Shown here: in pieces, positions 1-8,657 of the stretch
Numbering within the stretch: position 1 is the stretch's first letter
Layout of the letters: the number at the start of each line of letters is the position of its first letter
Translations under genes and position numbers: made by a program
Notes under the pieces: generated by a model
What the model saw: the letters and a program-made list of their open reading frames with translations, nothing else
What the model was told of the DNA's origin: nothing
Databases searched by the model: none
NCBI GenBank assembly: GCA_937801655.1
Contig: CALMWC010000009.1
Span: forward strand, 1-64,000
Direction: 5' to 3'
Origin: an uncultured Gammaproteobacteria bacterium
GTDB taxonomy: Bacteria; Pseudomonadota; Gammaproteobacteria; Steroidobacterales; UBA11654
DNA: 64,000 nt

Positions 1-63
1 GTATCAAATAACAAAGAATATAGTAAGGTAAACAAATAAAAAAAATTCTAAACAATTTTATAA

Positions 64-954
64 ATGAATCGTAATGTTATTGTTAGCTGTGCGGTGACCG
101 GTTCAGGGGCTTCTGTTGATAAACATCCTGCCATTCCAGTCACGCCAAAAGAAATTGCAGCTGCAGCGATAGAGGCTGCTAAAGCTGGTGCTGCTATTGC
201 CCATATTCATGTGCGAGAACCCGATAGTGGCAAATCAAGCAGACGTATAGAACTGTATCGTGAAGTGGTCAGTCGTATTCGTGAAAGCAATGTGGATGTT
301 ATCATTAATCTTACCACTGGAATGGGTGGTGATCTTTTTCTAGGTCCTGATGAGGAACCGATGAATTTTAGTGACAACACAGACTGTGTTGGAATGATGG
401 AGAGAATAAAGCATGTTGAAGAACTCTTGCCAGAAATTTGCTCTCTTGATTGTGGTTCATTCAATTATGCGGAAGGAGATTATGTTTATATATCAACTCC
501 AAACATGCTGGAACAGGGTGCCAGAAGACTACAGGAAATAGGTGTTAAGCCAGAACTTGAAGTGTTTGAACTTGGACACATATCCTTTACTAAACACCTT
601 ATTGCTCAAGGATTACTGGACGATCCACCACTGTTTCAGGTTTGTCTTGGTATACGTTGGGCTGCTGAAGCAAATACCGCGTCCTTTAAAACCATGGTTG
701 ATGCACTACCAGAAGGTTGTAATTGGGCAGGGTTTGGCACAAGTGCTATGGAAATGCCCATGGTGGCTCAAGCCGTACTCTTGGGTGGAAATATTCGAGT
801 AGGTTTAGAAGATAACCTCTATTTGGAAAAAGGTGTTTTTGCATCGAATGGCCAATTGGTGGAGAGGGCTTGTAATATTGTTCAACTCATGGGATGTTCA
901 ATTCAAACACCATCAGAAGCGAGACAAACTCTTGGCCTCAAAAGGCCTACATAG
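64..954 (+). CDS. BKACE-family beta-keto acid cleavage enzyme (DUF849)
   Basis: Family reaction: a beta-keto acid plus acetyl-CoA gives acetoacetate (or a homologue) plus a new CoA ester, in the cytoplasm. The 296 residues match the usual family length. The Zn-ligand pair is seen as H47 and H49 (AHIHVREP), and the third ligand is probably E249 (VGLEDN). The start ATG is the first in frame after a 63-nt AT-rich stretch at the window edge. A hotdog thioesterase follows 26 nt downstream. In Pseudomonas carnitine catabolism a BKACE acts on 3-dehydrocarnitine and a similar thioesterase frees glycine betaine, so carnitine is a plausible substrate; 3-keto-5-aminohexanoate or another keto acid is possible. 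The family call is firm, the substrate is inference. Confidence 0.88.
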   Translation: MNRNVIVSCAVTGSGASVDKHPAIPVTPKEIAAAAIEAAKAGAAIAHIHVREPDSGKSSRRIELYREVVSRIRESNVDVIINLTTGMGGDLFLGPDEEPMNFSDNTDCVGMMERIKHVEELLPEICSLDCGSFNYAEGDYVYISTPNMLEQGARRLQEIGVKPELEVFELGHISFTKHLIAQGLLDDPPLFQVCLGIRWAAEANTASFKTMVDALPEGCNWAGFGTSAMEMPMVAQAVLLGGNIRVGLEDNLYLEKGVFASNGQLVERACNIVQLMGCSIQTPSEARQTLGLKRPT

Positions 955-980
955 ATGACAAAATTTATTGGAGAATTCTT

Positions 981-1409
981 ATGGTTTTAGTACAAAAAAA
1001 CGTTGCACACCCGTGGATGTGTGACATTTTAGGTCATATGACCACTCGTCATTATGTGGCCATGTTTGATGATGCTGCTTACCATATGTTATACACGGTC
1101 TTCGGATGGACCGGCTCTAGCGATGCAGAGAATAAAATTGCTTGGGCAGACGTTCAGCATGTGATTGATTACAAGGCAGAAGTTTCGGTTGGCGATATAC
1201 TCGAAATCGATTCTAAACTAACTAAAATTGGGAACAAATCCATCACAATTCTTTATGAGATGAAGAATCTTGGTAATAATGAAGTCGCTGCAACACTTAA
1301 ATGCATTTGCGTGCTCTTTGATTTACACACACGAAAATCTGTTGAGATCTCTAAAGAATTAAGAGAGCTGGCATCAAAGTATTTGATAGAAACAACAAGC
1401 GACAAATAA
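981..1409 (+). CDS. Hotdog-fold acyl-CoA thioesterase, betainyl-CoA thioesterase-like
   Basis: A 142-residue single-domain hotdog thioesterase expected to hydrolyse an acyl-CoA. The N-terminal block CDILGHMTTRHYVAMFDDA carries the Asp/His pattern of 4-hydroxybenzoyl-CoA-type thioesterases. I chose the ATG at 981 because it is preceded by GGAG (970-973). An earlier in-frame ATG at 894 would overlap the upstream BKACE gene by about 60 nt and add residues unlike the family. Pairing with the upstream enzyme suggests it hydrolyses the CoA ester that enzyme makes, possibly betainyl-CoA if the substrate is carnitine. The fold is clear; the substrate is inferred from context only. Confidence 0.8.
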   Translation: MVLVQKNVAHPWMCDILGHMTTRHYVAMFDDAAYHMLYTVFGWTGSSDAENKIAWADVQHVIDYKAEVSVGDILEIDSKLTKIGNKSITILYEMKNLGNNEVAATLKCICVLFDLHTRKSVEISKELRELASKYLIETTSDK

Positions 1410-1458
1410 AATACTGAGATTGTAGATACATTAATTAAATTGAATATAATGGAAACAT

Positions 1459-2418
1459 ATGAGTAGCAAAGAGGAAAAAAAAGAATTGGATCAATCTGGT
1501 TTGTACGGAACAATTATAGAACCTGCGTTTTCAGGCTCGACTTCTTTTTTGCGAAGAAAGGCGACACGTGACTTGGATGGCATCGATTTAGTTGTTACTG
1601 GAATACCATTGGATACAGCTACTACCAATCGTCCCGGTGCTCGTTTTGGTCCAAGAGCGATTAGGGCGGCATCGACACATATGGCTTGGGAAAGACCTTA
1701 TGGAATGAAGTTTGATCCATTTGACAGATTGGCTGTGGTTGATTATGGCGATTGTTTATTTGATTTTGGAAAGCCAGAGAGTATATCTAATGATATTGAG
1801 TCTCATATTGAAACAATAATCAATCAAGGCCCTTGCACTTTATCTTTTGGCGGTGATCATTTTGTTACTTATCCAATACTCAAAGCCTATGCAAAAAAGT
1901 ACCAAACACCAATATCATTAATACATTTTGATGCTCATAGTGATACATGGCGAGATGATGAAGAGGAAAGAATTGATCATGGAACTATGTTCTATAAAGC
2001 TATGAAACAGGGAATAATTGATCCTAAAAAATCAGTACAAATCGGGCTGAGGACAGAGAATCCAGATACATTTGACTTCAATATTCTTGATGGAGACTGG
2101 GTACATAAAAATGGTAATGATGCAGTCATTGAAAAGACGCTTTCCATCGTTGGGAATCGTCCTGTTTACATGACTTTTGATATAGATTGTTTGGATCCAA
2201 GTTATGCACCTGGAACAGGGACACCAGTATGTGGTGGGCTAACAACACATCAAGCTATGAGTATTATTAGAGGGTTTATGGGTATTAATTTAATTGGCAT
2301 GGATGTTGTTGAAGTGGCTCCAGCCTATGATGTATCAGAAATTACTGCTTTAGCTGCCTCACACATAGCAATGGAGATGATTTCAGTTTTTGCCAGTAAG
2401 CCTGAGTTCGACTCTTAA
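1459..2418 (+). CDS. Agmatinase/ureohydrolase family protein
   Basis: A ureohydrolase of the arginase superfamily that would split a guanidino compound into an amine and urea with a dinuclear metal centre. The metal ligands are all visible: H134 (GGDHF), D158, H160 and D162 (FDAHSD), D241 and D243 (FDIDCLD). The block from HFDAHSD through DHGTMFY and SVQIGLRTE is closest to bacterial agmatinase SpeB. The 319 residues are slightly longer than SpeB because of an N-terminal extension. It lies 49 nt after the thioesterase on the same strand. Agmatine is the default substrate; 4-guanidinobutyrate, guanidinopropionate or guanidine are alternatives that sequence alone cannot exclude. Confidence 0.85.
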   Translation: MSSKEEKKELDQSGLYGTIIEPAFSGSTSFLRRKATRDLDGIDLVVTGIPLDTATTNRPGARFGPRAIRAASTHMAWERPYGMKFDPFDRLAVVDYGDCLFDFGKPESISNDIESHIETIINQGPCTLSFGGDHFVTYPILKAYAKKYQTPISLIHFDAHSDTWRDDEEERIDHGTMFYKAMKQGIIDPKKSVQIGLRTENPDTFDFNILDGDWVHKNGNDAVIEKTLSIVGNRPVYMTFDIDCLDPSYAPGTGTPVCGGLTTHQAMSIIRGFMGINLIGMDVVEVAPAYDVSEITALAASHIAMEMISVFASKPEFDS

Positions 2419-2504
2419 ATACCAAACACACCAAACAGCAATAATCCAATCATGCCAAGCATCATGAAAAGACCCAATAGTAATATTATTTTATTTCCTG
2501 GCAT
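2415..2504 (-). CDS. Small hydrophobic 29-residue protein (candidate)
   Basis: A short ORF begins 4 nt after the selO stop codon and runs on the same strand, ending on top of the convergent agmatinase stop codon. The predicted peptide is a short polar start (MPGNK), then one hydrophobic helix rich in Leu, Met, Gly and Phe. No close ribosome-binding site is visible, so translation would depend on coupling to selO. It could be a real single-pass membrane peptide or a chance ORF. The all-hydrophobic composition and tight junction argue for a gene. No function is proposed. Confidence 0.45.
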   Translation of the reverse strand: MPGNKIILLLGLFMMLGMIGLLLFGVFGI

Positions 2505-2508
2505 TTAA

Positions 2509-4005
2509 TTAAGTTCCACAAAAAGTTTCCAGAACCCTTTCTGAAGGTTGAGGAGGATTCATATAATCTTGATCAACCTCTTGTAACTTATAAGGAGTCT
2601 CTAAAACTAAAGACAGATTGAACATCACTGAATAATCTCCATCATTAACTCCAGCTTTTATTGCCCTTTCCACAAGATGGTTTCTGGGAATGTATATAGG
2701 ATTTATTGTTTGCATAGACTCAATGATACTCTTCTTAGAACTTTCCTCAGCATTAATCAATTCCAACCAGTCCACTAACCAATGTTCAATCTCAACTTTA
2801 TTGTTAAATAGTTCTCTGAAGGATGATTCATTTTCATTATTGAGATAATCTCCTAAATATCGGAATGCAAGAGTGTAATCTGCTTCGCTACTTTTCATTA
2901 AGGCAAGTAAATTTTTTAAAGACTCTTGGGATTTTTTATTTTTTGAGTTTAATCCTATTTTTAAACACATCACCTCTGAAATATCTGAGTTCACTATTCC
3001 AGAAAAACCCTCAATGATTTTTCTGACACTATCTTTTGCCTTATCTTCATTATTATCAATCAATGGCAATAAACAACCTGCAAGTGAGGCTAGATTCCAT
3101 TGTGCAATTTGTGGTTGATTTCCAAATGCATAACGACCATGTCGGTCTATAGAACTGAAGACAGTCGAAGGATCGTAATTGTCCATGAAGGCACAGGGTC
3201 CATAATCAATAGTTTCCCCAGAGATTGAAGTATTGTCAGTATTCATCACTCCATGTATAAAGCCAACACCCATCCATTTAGCAATCAATGAAGCTTGTTT
3301 TTTTGCAAACAACTCTAAGAAAGTAAGGTAAGTATTTTTCGATTCATTGGCCTCTGAATAATGTCTATTGATTGTATAGTCTGCGATTATTTTAAGTTCA
3401 TTGGTCAATTGACGAGATGCAAAATATTCAAAGGTACCCACTCTTAAATGACTTCCTGCTACACGAGTCAGAATACCTCCAGGAAGAGGTGTTTCTCGAA
3501 ATACTTGCTCACCTGTTTCTACGGCTGACAGTGCCCTTGTTGTTGGAATTTTTAAAACATGCATAGCTTCACTGATCAGATATTCTCTGATCACAGGACC
3601 AAGAGCTGACCGACCATCTCCACCTCTTGAGAATTCCGTTTTTCCTGAGCCTTTTAGTTGAATATCAAAACGATTGTTGTTTGCAGTTACAATTTCTCCC
3701 AAAAGAATGGCACGACCATCGCCCAACTGAGGAACAAAGTTCCCAAACTGATGTCCTGCATATCTTTGTGCAAGAGGGGAAGCTCCACTTGGAATAGTAT
3801 TGCCAGAGAATATTTCAGTGTAGTAATCATTATCTTTATCAGTATCCATACCCAACTCTTTCCCTAGTTTTTTATTGAATATAATTAATTTAGGGTCCTT
3901 TACCGGAGAAGGGCTAATAGATTGATAGAAAATTTCTGGAAGAGAAGCGTATGTATTTTCAAAATTGATTACAGTTTTATTTGAATTATTCATTTTTTTT
4001 ATCAA
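2509..4005 (-). CDS. selO: Protein adenylyltransferase SelO (YdiU family)
   Basis: Pseudokinase-fold enzyme that transfers AMP from ATP to Ser/Thr/Tyr residues of target proteins; in bacteria it is linked to redox stress. The 498 residues are near the usual 480-500. Diagnostic blocks are YAGHQFGNFVPQLGDGRA (about residues 82-99), QLKGSGKTEFSRGGDGRS with the ATP-binding Lys (K118), RVAGSHLRVGTFEYF, and the active-site region HGVMNTDN...IDYGPCAF, which carries the catalytic and metal Asp residues. The protein ends in CGT, the ordinary bacterial version without selenocysteine. Translation may start at the first Met or at M5. It is transcribed divergently from the carrier gene starting at 4103. 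Confidence 0.93.
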   Translation of the reverse strand: MIKKMNNSNKTVINFENTYASLPEIFYQSISPSPVKDPKLIIFNKKLGKELGMDTDKDNDYYTEIFSGNTIPSGASPLAQRYAGHQFGNFVPQLGDGRAILLGEIVTANNNRFDIQLKGSGKTEFSRGGDGRSALGPVIREYLISEAMHVLKIPTTRALSAVETGEQVFRETPLPGGILTRVAGSHLRVGTFEYFASRQLTNELKIIADYTINRHYSEANESKNTYLTFLELFAKKQASLIAKWMGVGFIHGVMNTDNTSISGETIDYGPCAFMDNYDPSTVFSSIDRHGRYAFGNQPQIAQWNLASLAGCLLPLIDNNEDKAKDSVRKIIEGFSGIVNSDISEVMCLKIGLNSKNKKSQESLKNLLALMKSSEADYTLAFRYLGDYLNNENESSFRELFNNKVEIEHWLVDWLELINAEESSKKSIIESMQTINPIYIPRNHLVERAIKAGVNDGDYSVMFNLSLVLETPYKLQEVDQDYMNPPQPSERVLETFCGT

Positions 4006-4102
4006 TTTCTTATGATTGGTTGTTGTATATTCCTATTTAAACTAGTTTGATGGTTTATAGTAAACTAACCACTCGATAACTTTAACTCTTAGTCAGTAAT
4101 AA

Positions 4103-5380
4103 ATGGATACTATTAAAAGATTAAAAGATTTCATATATGTTCCAAAAGAAGATTTAAGCTCTTTATTGAAGGCCTTTTTCTTTTTCTATTCTGTCCTTTG
4201 TGCTTGGTATGTTTTAAGACCCGTTAGGAATGAAATGGCGGTTCAAGCAGGCCTTGAAAATTTACCAGGTCTTTTATCCATAGTTCTTTTAATAATGTTG
4301 ATTGCTAATCCTGTCTATTCTTGGCTAGTTTCAAAAGTTAATAAGGATAGGGTGGTTCTCTATACTTATCTATTTTTTATTTTAAATCTGATACTTTTTT
4401 TTATGGGTTGGAGTTTTCTAGATGCCTCAGGAAGAGTGTTTATTGCCAAGGCATTTTATATTTGGTGCAATGTCTTTTCATTTTTTGTTGTTTCAATCTT
4501 CTGGGTAGCAATGATTAATCATTTTTCCAGCAACCAAGCAAAGCTATATTTTGGAATCGTTAGTGCAGGAGGTTCATTGGGCGCTTTTACTGGTTCATCC
4601 ATTGCTCGTTATTTTTCGACACAAGTTTGTGGTACTGCAACAATGTCCGATTATGGGCCTTTTTCTCTCATTTTAGTTTCAATCATTGGTTTAGCCATTG
4701 CTATAATTCTTAGTTACAGTTTTCCTGACCGAAAAATGACATCCAATCCAAATGAATCTAATGCTATTGGTGGTTCTAGCTTTGATTCCATACTCAGTGT
4801 TTTTAGACTACCTTCCATCAGAAATCTAAGTGTTTATATGATTCTTTGGACTGGATTAATGACTTTGGGTTGGATGATTGCATTAGGTATCATTCAGGAA
4901 TGGTCCAATGACAGTTGTGAAAGAACTGCTTTCTTTGCCAGGGTTGAGCAAATAGTGACCCCTTTAACTCTATTCTGTCAATTCTTTTTAACTTCGTTTA
5001 TTTTGAGGAAGTTAGGCACAAAAATTATTCTTGTTATGTATGGAGTAATTTTATTTCTCGCCTTACTTGCTTATGCTTCATATCCACAAATTACCACAGT
5101 ACTAGTGGTTGTAACCCTTCTTAGAACTTTTGAATACGGCTTTAATAAACCAACAAGAGAAACATTATTTACCTCACTGCAAATACAACAACGTTACAAA
5201 TCCACAGTTTTTATGGATACTTTTTTTGCTAGAGGAGGAGAAGTACTGGGGAGTTTATTTGCAACCAAGGGCATCCTCTTACTTGGATTAACTACTATGG
5301 GAGCTTCGTGGGTTGCGATGCCATTTGCAGCATTGCTTTCATGGACAGGTTATCAGGCTCAAAAAACAGTTGATAAATAA
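4103..5380 (+). CDS. MFS-like membrane carrier, Npt/TLC-related
   Basis: A 425-residue polytopic inner-membrane protein with about 12 hydrophobic segments. The N-terminal segment YVLRPVRNEMAVQAG is typical of a proteobacterial MFS subgroup that shows distant resemblance to the Npt1/Npt2 (TLC) nucleotide carriers. A glycine-rich helix (GIVSAGGSLGAFTGSSIARYF) follows in the first half, and the second half begins near residue 230 after a charged cytoplasmic loop. Its substrate is unknown; nucleotide exchange should not be assumed, because free-living members of this group have no proven substrate. It stands alone, divergent from selO, and its 3' end lies just before a minus-strand terminator. 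Confidence 0.7.
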   Translation: MDTIKRLKDFIYVPKEDLSSLLKAFFFFYSVLCAWYVLRPVRNEMAVQAGLENLPGLLSIVLLIMLIANPVYSWLVSKVNKDRVVLYTYLFFILNLILFFMGWSFLDASGRVFIAKAFYIWCNVFSFFVVSIFWVAMINHFSSNQAKLYFGIVSAGGSLGAFTGSSIARYFSTQVCGTATMSDYGPFSLILVSIIGLAIAIILSYSFPDRKMTSNPNESNAIGGSSFDSILSVFRLPSIRNLSVYMILWTGLMTLGWMIALGIIQEWSNDSCERTAFFARVEQIVTPLTLFCQFFLTSFILRKLGTKIILVMYGVILFLALLAYASYPQITTVLVVVTLLRTFEYGFNKPTRETLFTSLQIQQRYKSTVFMDTFFARGGEVLGSLFATKGILLLGLTTMGASWVAMPFAALLSWTGYQAQKTVDK

Positions 5381-5401
5381 TCAATATTCTTAAGGAGGAT
5401 G

Positions 5402-5632
5402 CAAAAAAAAACAGAGCTTAAAGCTCTGTTCTTAAGTCGAGTCCTTTAGGTGTCTGAAGTGAGATTTCTTCTCCAGCTCCTTGCCCGATTTCTCTTTTCG
5501 GTCTTGGTGGGTATCAGTTCTTTTTACTTGCTAGCTTATTTTCCCTGATTCGCTTTCACCTTTTAGGTCTCTTTCTCTTTTTAACTCTTTCGTCTGCGTC
5601 TTAAGTTACTTTCAAATCGGTCTTAAGAGATG
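5402..5632 (-). ncRNA. Candidate structured small RNA, about 230 nt
   Basis: A promoter-like sequence (5639-5666) and an intrinsic terminator (5403-5430), both on the minus strand, frame a roughly 230-nt stretch that is more GC-rich than its surroundings and has no convincing reading frame. The predicted RNA is purine-rich and can fold locally. A two-part stem pairs GGUG with CACC and AUCAG with CUGAU. Short hairpins CCGA/UCGG and ACCU/AGGU are present. The hexamer CUUAAG at the 5' end (5622-5627) can pair with a copy just before the terminator (5431-5436), and an inner copy (5600-5605) offers an alternative partner. It has no tmRNA, RNase P, SRP or obvious 6S hallmark. It could be a regulatory RNA of this lineage. 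Confidence 0.55.
5403..5430 (-). terminator. Intrinsic terminator of a minus-strand transcript
   Basis: Read on the minus strand, an 8-bp perfect stem (AACAGAGC/GCTCTGTT, loop TTTAA) is followed directly by 8-9 T residues. On the plus strand the hairpin is not followed by a T-run, so it terminates minus-strand transcription rather than the carrier gene that ends at 5380. No annotated minus-strand gene lies immediately upstream, which is the main reason to propose an RNA gene there. Confidence 0.8.
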
Positions 5633-5638
5633 TTTTAA

Positions 5639-5666
5639 ATAATACTTTTTGCCATATTTTTATCAA
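5639..5666 (-). promoter_or_regulatory. Candidate sigma-70 promoter for the small RNA
   Basis: On the minus strand TTGATA (5666-5661) and TATTAT (5644-5639) are separated by 16 nt; each matches the sigma-70 hexamers at 5 of 6 positions. The predicted start is near 5632, about 230 nt before the terminator. The region is AT-rich, so chance matches occur, but agreement with the isolated terminator raises confidence. Confidence 0.5.
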
Positions 5667-5908
5667 GCAATATTGGATAATAAAAATAAAATACATACAC
5701 TTTTATTTTTTATGTCCTATAAATAAAAAAAATCTAGATTAAGTAGATTCTATAACTTACTGAAAAATAATATTTTTAAAAAAAAATATCTAAAAAAATT
5801 GTCCTATTCTGATTTTATTTTATTTTTCTATTTCTTCCAATTGCAACCAGTGCTTTGCGCAATTAGTATTTTATTGTTTAAAAAAAAGGATGATTTCCAT
5901 TAATCATA
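5667..5908. other. AT-rich gene-free spacer
   Basis: Between the candidate small-RNA promoter and the tRNA promoter region there is a very AT-rich stretch with many A-runs and T-runs. I see no reading frame of note, no strong inverted repeat and no recognisable site in it. Confidence 0.6.
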
Positions 5909-5931
5909 TATAATCTCATCATTGTATAAAT

Positions 5932-6008
5932 GCGCCTGTAGCTCAGCTGGATAGAGTACCTGGCTTCGAACCAGGCGGTCGGGGGTTCGAATCCCTCCGG
6001 GCGCGCCA
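5932..6008 (+). tRNA. tRNA-Arg (anticodon TCG)
   Basis: A full cloverleaf can be drawn. The acceptor stem pairs GCGCCTG with CGGGCGC (one G-T wobble), the D-arm begins GCTCAGCTGG, and the anticodon stem CCTGG/CCAGG holds the loop CTTCGAA with anticodon TCG at positions 34-36. The T-arm contains GGTTCGAATCC, the discriminator is G, and CCA is encoded. The 5' half closely resembles proteobacterial tRNA-Arg. The anticodon reads CGA and, if U34 is modified, other CGN codons. A TATAAT at 5909-5914 is a likely -10 element; no good -35 was found. Confidence 0.96.
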
Positions 6009-6074
6009 TATGATTTTCCTCTTAGATAGCAGTTTTGTGAGTTTCTCGTATAATCCTTTTTTTTACTAATCGCT

Positions 6075-7865
6075 ATGAAAACAAGTCATTTAAGAAATAT
6101 TGCTATTATTGCCCATGTAGATCATGGCAAGACAACTTTGGTTGATAAGTTGTTGCAACAAACCAATACTTTGGATCGGAAGAGTCTTTCTGAGGAAAGA
6201 GTCATGGACTCCAATGACCAAGAGAAAGAAAGAGGAATCACCATACTCGCAAAAAATACCTCTATTGATTGGAATGACTATCGAATCAATATTGTTGATA
6301 CGCCTGGCCATGCAGATTTTGGTGGAGAAGTTGAGCGAGTATTGTCAATGGTGGACTCAGTCTTGTTACTTGTGGATGCTGTTGATGGACCGATGCCACA
6401 AACTCGCTTTGTAACGCAGAAGGCATTTGAGAAAGGTTTGAATCCAATTGTTGTTATTAATAAAATTGATCGTCCAGAAGCTAGACCTTTTTGGGTTTTG
6501 GACCAAGTATTTGATTTATTTGATCGACTAGATGCAACAGATGATCAGTTGGACTTCCCAGTAATTTATGCTTCTGCATTGCAAGGTATCTCTGGCCTAG
6601 ATCCAGAGAAATTGGGTGACAATATGGATTCTTTACTAGAGATTATTACCACTAAAGTAGAACCACCTGAAGTGGACAACAAAGGGGCACTACAAATGCA
6701 AATCAGTGCATTGGACAGTAATAGCTATGTTGGAGTGATTGGAATAGGGCGAATTACTCGTGGGTATTTAAAGCCCAATGCAAATGTTGTGGTTATTGAC
6801 CGTGAAGGCAATAAGAGAAAAGAAAGAGTTCTTCAAGTTATGAGTCATCAGGGGCTTGAAAGAGTCGATGTAGATTTAGCAGAGGCGGGAGACATTGTTT
6901 GTATAACAGGAATCAATAAATTAAACATATCAGATACCATTTGCGATCCAGAAACTATTGAAGCCCTTCCAGCATTGTCTGTTGATGAGCCAACTGTAAG
7001 CATGACATTTCTGGTTAATGATTCACCTTTTGCTGGATTGGAGGGAAAATTTATTACTTCAAGAAAAATCAAAGAGAGGTTGGATCAAGAATTATTGCAT
7101 AACGTCGCACTCAGGGTGGAAGATGGAAAATCTTCAGACAGGTTCATTGTTTCAGGACGAGGTGAATTGCACTTATCAGTTCTCATTGAAACCATGAGAA
7201 GGGAAGGTTTTGAATTGGGAGTTTCCAGACCTGAAGTGATAAAAAAAGAAGTAAATGGAGAGATTCACGAGCCTTTTGAGCAAATAGTGATTGATATTGA
7301 AAGTGAGCATCAAGGCTCAATCATGGAAGAAATGGGACCGAGAAAGGCTGATTTACAAAGCCTAGAACCCAATAGTAATGGAAGAGTAAAGCTCGAATTT
7401 ATTGCACCATCCAGAGGTATGATTGGATTTAGATCTCATTTTTTAACTATAACTAGCGGTACAGGGATTATGACCAGTATCTTTGATCACTATGGTCTAG
7501 TTAAGATGGGCGATCTGGCTAAACGTCAAAATGGAGTCATGGTGTCTATGGTTCCAGGTAAAACATTGGCTTACTCTTTGTTTAATTTGCAAAACAGAGG
7601 CAGTCTTTTTGTTGGGCATGGTTTAGATATTTATAAGGGGCAAATCATGGGACTTCACTCTCGGAATAATGATCTTGTGGTGAATCCAACAAAAGCAAAA
7701 CAACTTAATAATATCAGAGCTGCTGGTACCGATGAAAATCTTATTTTAGTTCCACACATAAAACATACACTGGAGCAAGCACTTGAGTTTATTGAAGAAG
7801 ATGAACTGGTTGAGGTTACTCCAAAGTCAATTCGTATCAGAAAGAAGACAGGTTGGACACTTTAA
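6075..7865 (+). CDS. typA: Ribosome-associated GTPase TypA/BipA
   Basis: Translational GTPase that binds the ribosome and supports 50S assembly and stress or low-temperature growth. The 596 residues equal the normal length. All G motifs are present: G1 [10 protein letters not shown]2 within RGITI, G3 [13 protein letters not shown]4 [10 protein letters not shown] and G5 near YASALQG. EF-G-like domains follow, then the BipA-specific C-terminal domain ([13 protein letters not shown]). A TATAAT at 6049-6054 upstream is a possible -10 element. It lies 66 nt after tRNA-Arg and ends 3 nt from the convergent SDR gene. Housekeeping gene, firmly identified. Confidence 0.97.
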   Translation: MKTSHLRNIAIIAHVDHGKTTLVDKLLQQTNTLDRKSLSEERVMDSNDQEKERGITILAKNTSIDWNDYRINIVDTPGHADFGGEVERVLSMVDSVLLLVDAVDGPMPQTRFVTQKAFEKGLNPIVVINKIDRPEARPFWVLDQVFDLFDRLDATDDQLDFPVIYASALQGISGLDPEKLGDNMDSLLEIITTKVEPPEVDNKGALQMQISALDSNSYVGVIGIGRITRGYLKPNANVVVIDREGNKRKERVLQVMSHQGLERVDVDLAEAGDIVCITGINKLNISDTICDPETIEALPALSVDEPTVSMTFLVNDSPFAGLEGKFITSRKIKERLDQELLHNVALRVEDGKSSDRFIVSGRGELHLSVLIETMRREGFELGVSRPEVIKKEVNGEIHEPFEQIVIDIESEHQGSIMEEMGPRKADLQSLEPNSNGRVKLEFIAPSRGMIGFRSHFLTITSGTGIMTSIFDHYGLVKMGDLAKRQNGVMVSMVPGKTLAYSLFNLQNRGSLFVGHGLDIYKGQIMGLHSRNNDLVVNPTKAKQLNNIRAAGTDENLILVPHIKHTLEQALEFIEEDELVEVTPKSIRIRKKTGWTL

Positions 7866-7868
7866 AGC

Positions 7869-8657
7869 TTACCAAGGCATAGGAGTACCGTCGCAATTGA
7901 CAAAAAGTGGTTTGGTATCAATTGATAATTGATCTATATATTGCATCATGTTTTGAACGGACTCCAAAGAAGTGATCATAGGTATTTTCCCTTCTTGAAT
8001 CATCTTTATAAGAGTAATAGGAACCATTTTTGTTAAATGCTCTGGTATTGGATCTCCTAACTTAAGGTCAAGAAACCCCCTAGTATCAACCATTCCAGGA
8101 TTAATCAATGAAACGATAATATTTTCAGAGTGAAGATCATGGTAAAGATTATTAACTACTAAATGCAATGCAGCCTTGCTGGCTCGATAAGAATAAAGAG
8201 TGACCGGAGGCATAATTTGAGTTATCGATCCAGCTCCACTTCCTAAGAAAATAATTTTTTTCATATCCGATTTTCGAACATTGTTAATTAATTTTTCAGT
8301 AATACGAATTGGACCAATGGCATTGACCTCAAAACTTTCGCTAAAAATATTATAGTCAATCTGACCAAATTTTTGAGGTTCAGGGGGGCCTAAATATGCA
8401 GCATTATTGATCAATATATCTATTGGTTTTCCATCTAATTTATTTGCTAATTCTTCAACACTATCCTTATTGGTAATATCAAGATCCATCAAACTGAGAT
8501 TATTGTTATTTTTCGATAACTCAATTAATTCTTCGGCTTTGTTTGTATTTCTGCAAGTAGCAATTACATCCCAATTTTTCAAAGAGTATTGTTTTGCAAA
8601 TTCAAGCCCAATACCCCTATTAGAGCCCGTAATAAAAATAGTTCCTAAACTACTCAT
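7869..8657 (-). CDS. Short-chain dehydrogenase/reductase (SDR)
   Basis: A 262-residue classical SDR, expected to be a cytoplasmic NAD(P)(H)-dependent alcohol/ketone oxidoreductase. The cofactor motif is TGSNRGIG (about residues 11-18), the structural motif is NNAAYLG, and the catalytic Tyr/Lys appear as YRASK. The start ATG overlaps the stop codon of the upstream Rieske gene by 8 nt, so the two are almost certainly cotranscribed and translationally coupled. That context suggests it oxidises a hydroxylated or dihydrodiol product of the oxygenase. The substrate is unknown. It is the last gene of its operon, with typA converging. Confidence 0.88.
   Translation of the reverse strand: MSSLGTIFITGSNRGIGLEFAKQYSLKNWDVIATCRNTNKAEELIELSKNNNNLSLMDLDITNKDSVEELANKLDGKPIDILINNAAYLGPPEPQKFGQIDYNIFSESFEVNAIGPIRITEKLINNVRKSDMKKIIFLGSGAGSITQIMPPVTLYSYRASKAALHLVVNNLYHDLHSENIIVSLINPGMVDTRGFLDLKLGDPIPEHLTKMVPITLIKMIQEGKIPMITSLESVQNMMQYIDQLSIDTKPLFVNCDGTPMPW

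Noticed and set aside
894-980. Longer start for the hotdog thioesterase
   Set aside because: It would overlap the BKACE gene by about 60 nt and has no ribosome site; ATG 981 has GGAG 7 nt before it.
5440-5535. Short charged reading frame on the minus strand inside the candidate small RNA
   Set aside because: About 30 codons with no standard start codon or ribosome site, closed upstream by a stop; the Lys/Glu content reflects purine-rich RNA.
5402-5632. Small RNA as CsrB/RsmY-type regulator
   Set aside because: Only about four GGA motifs are present and they are not clearly in hairpin loops; CsrB-class RNAs carry many more for their size.
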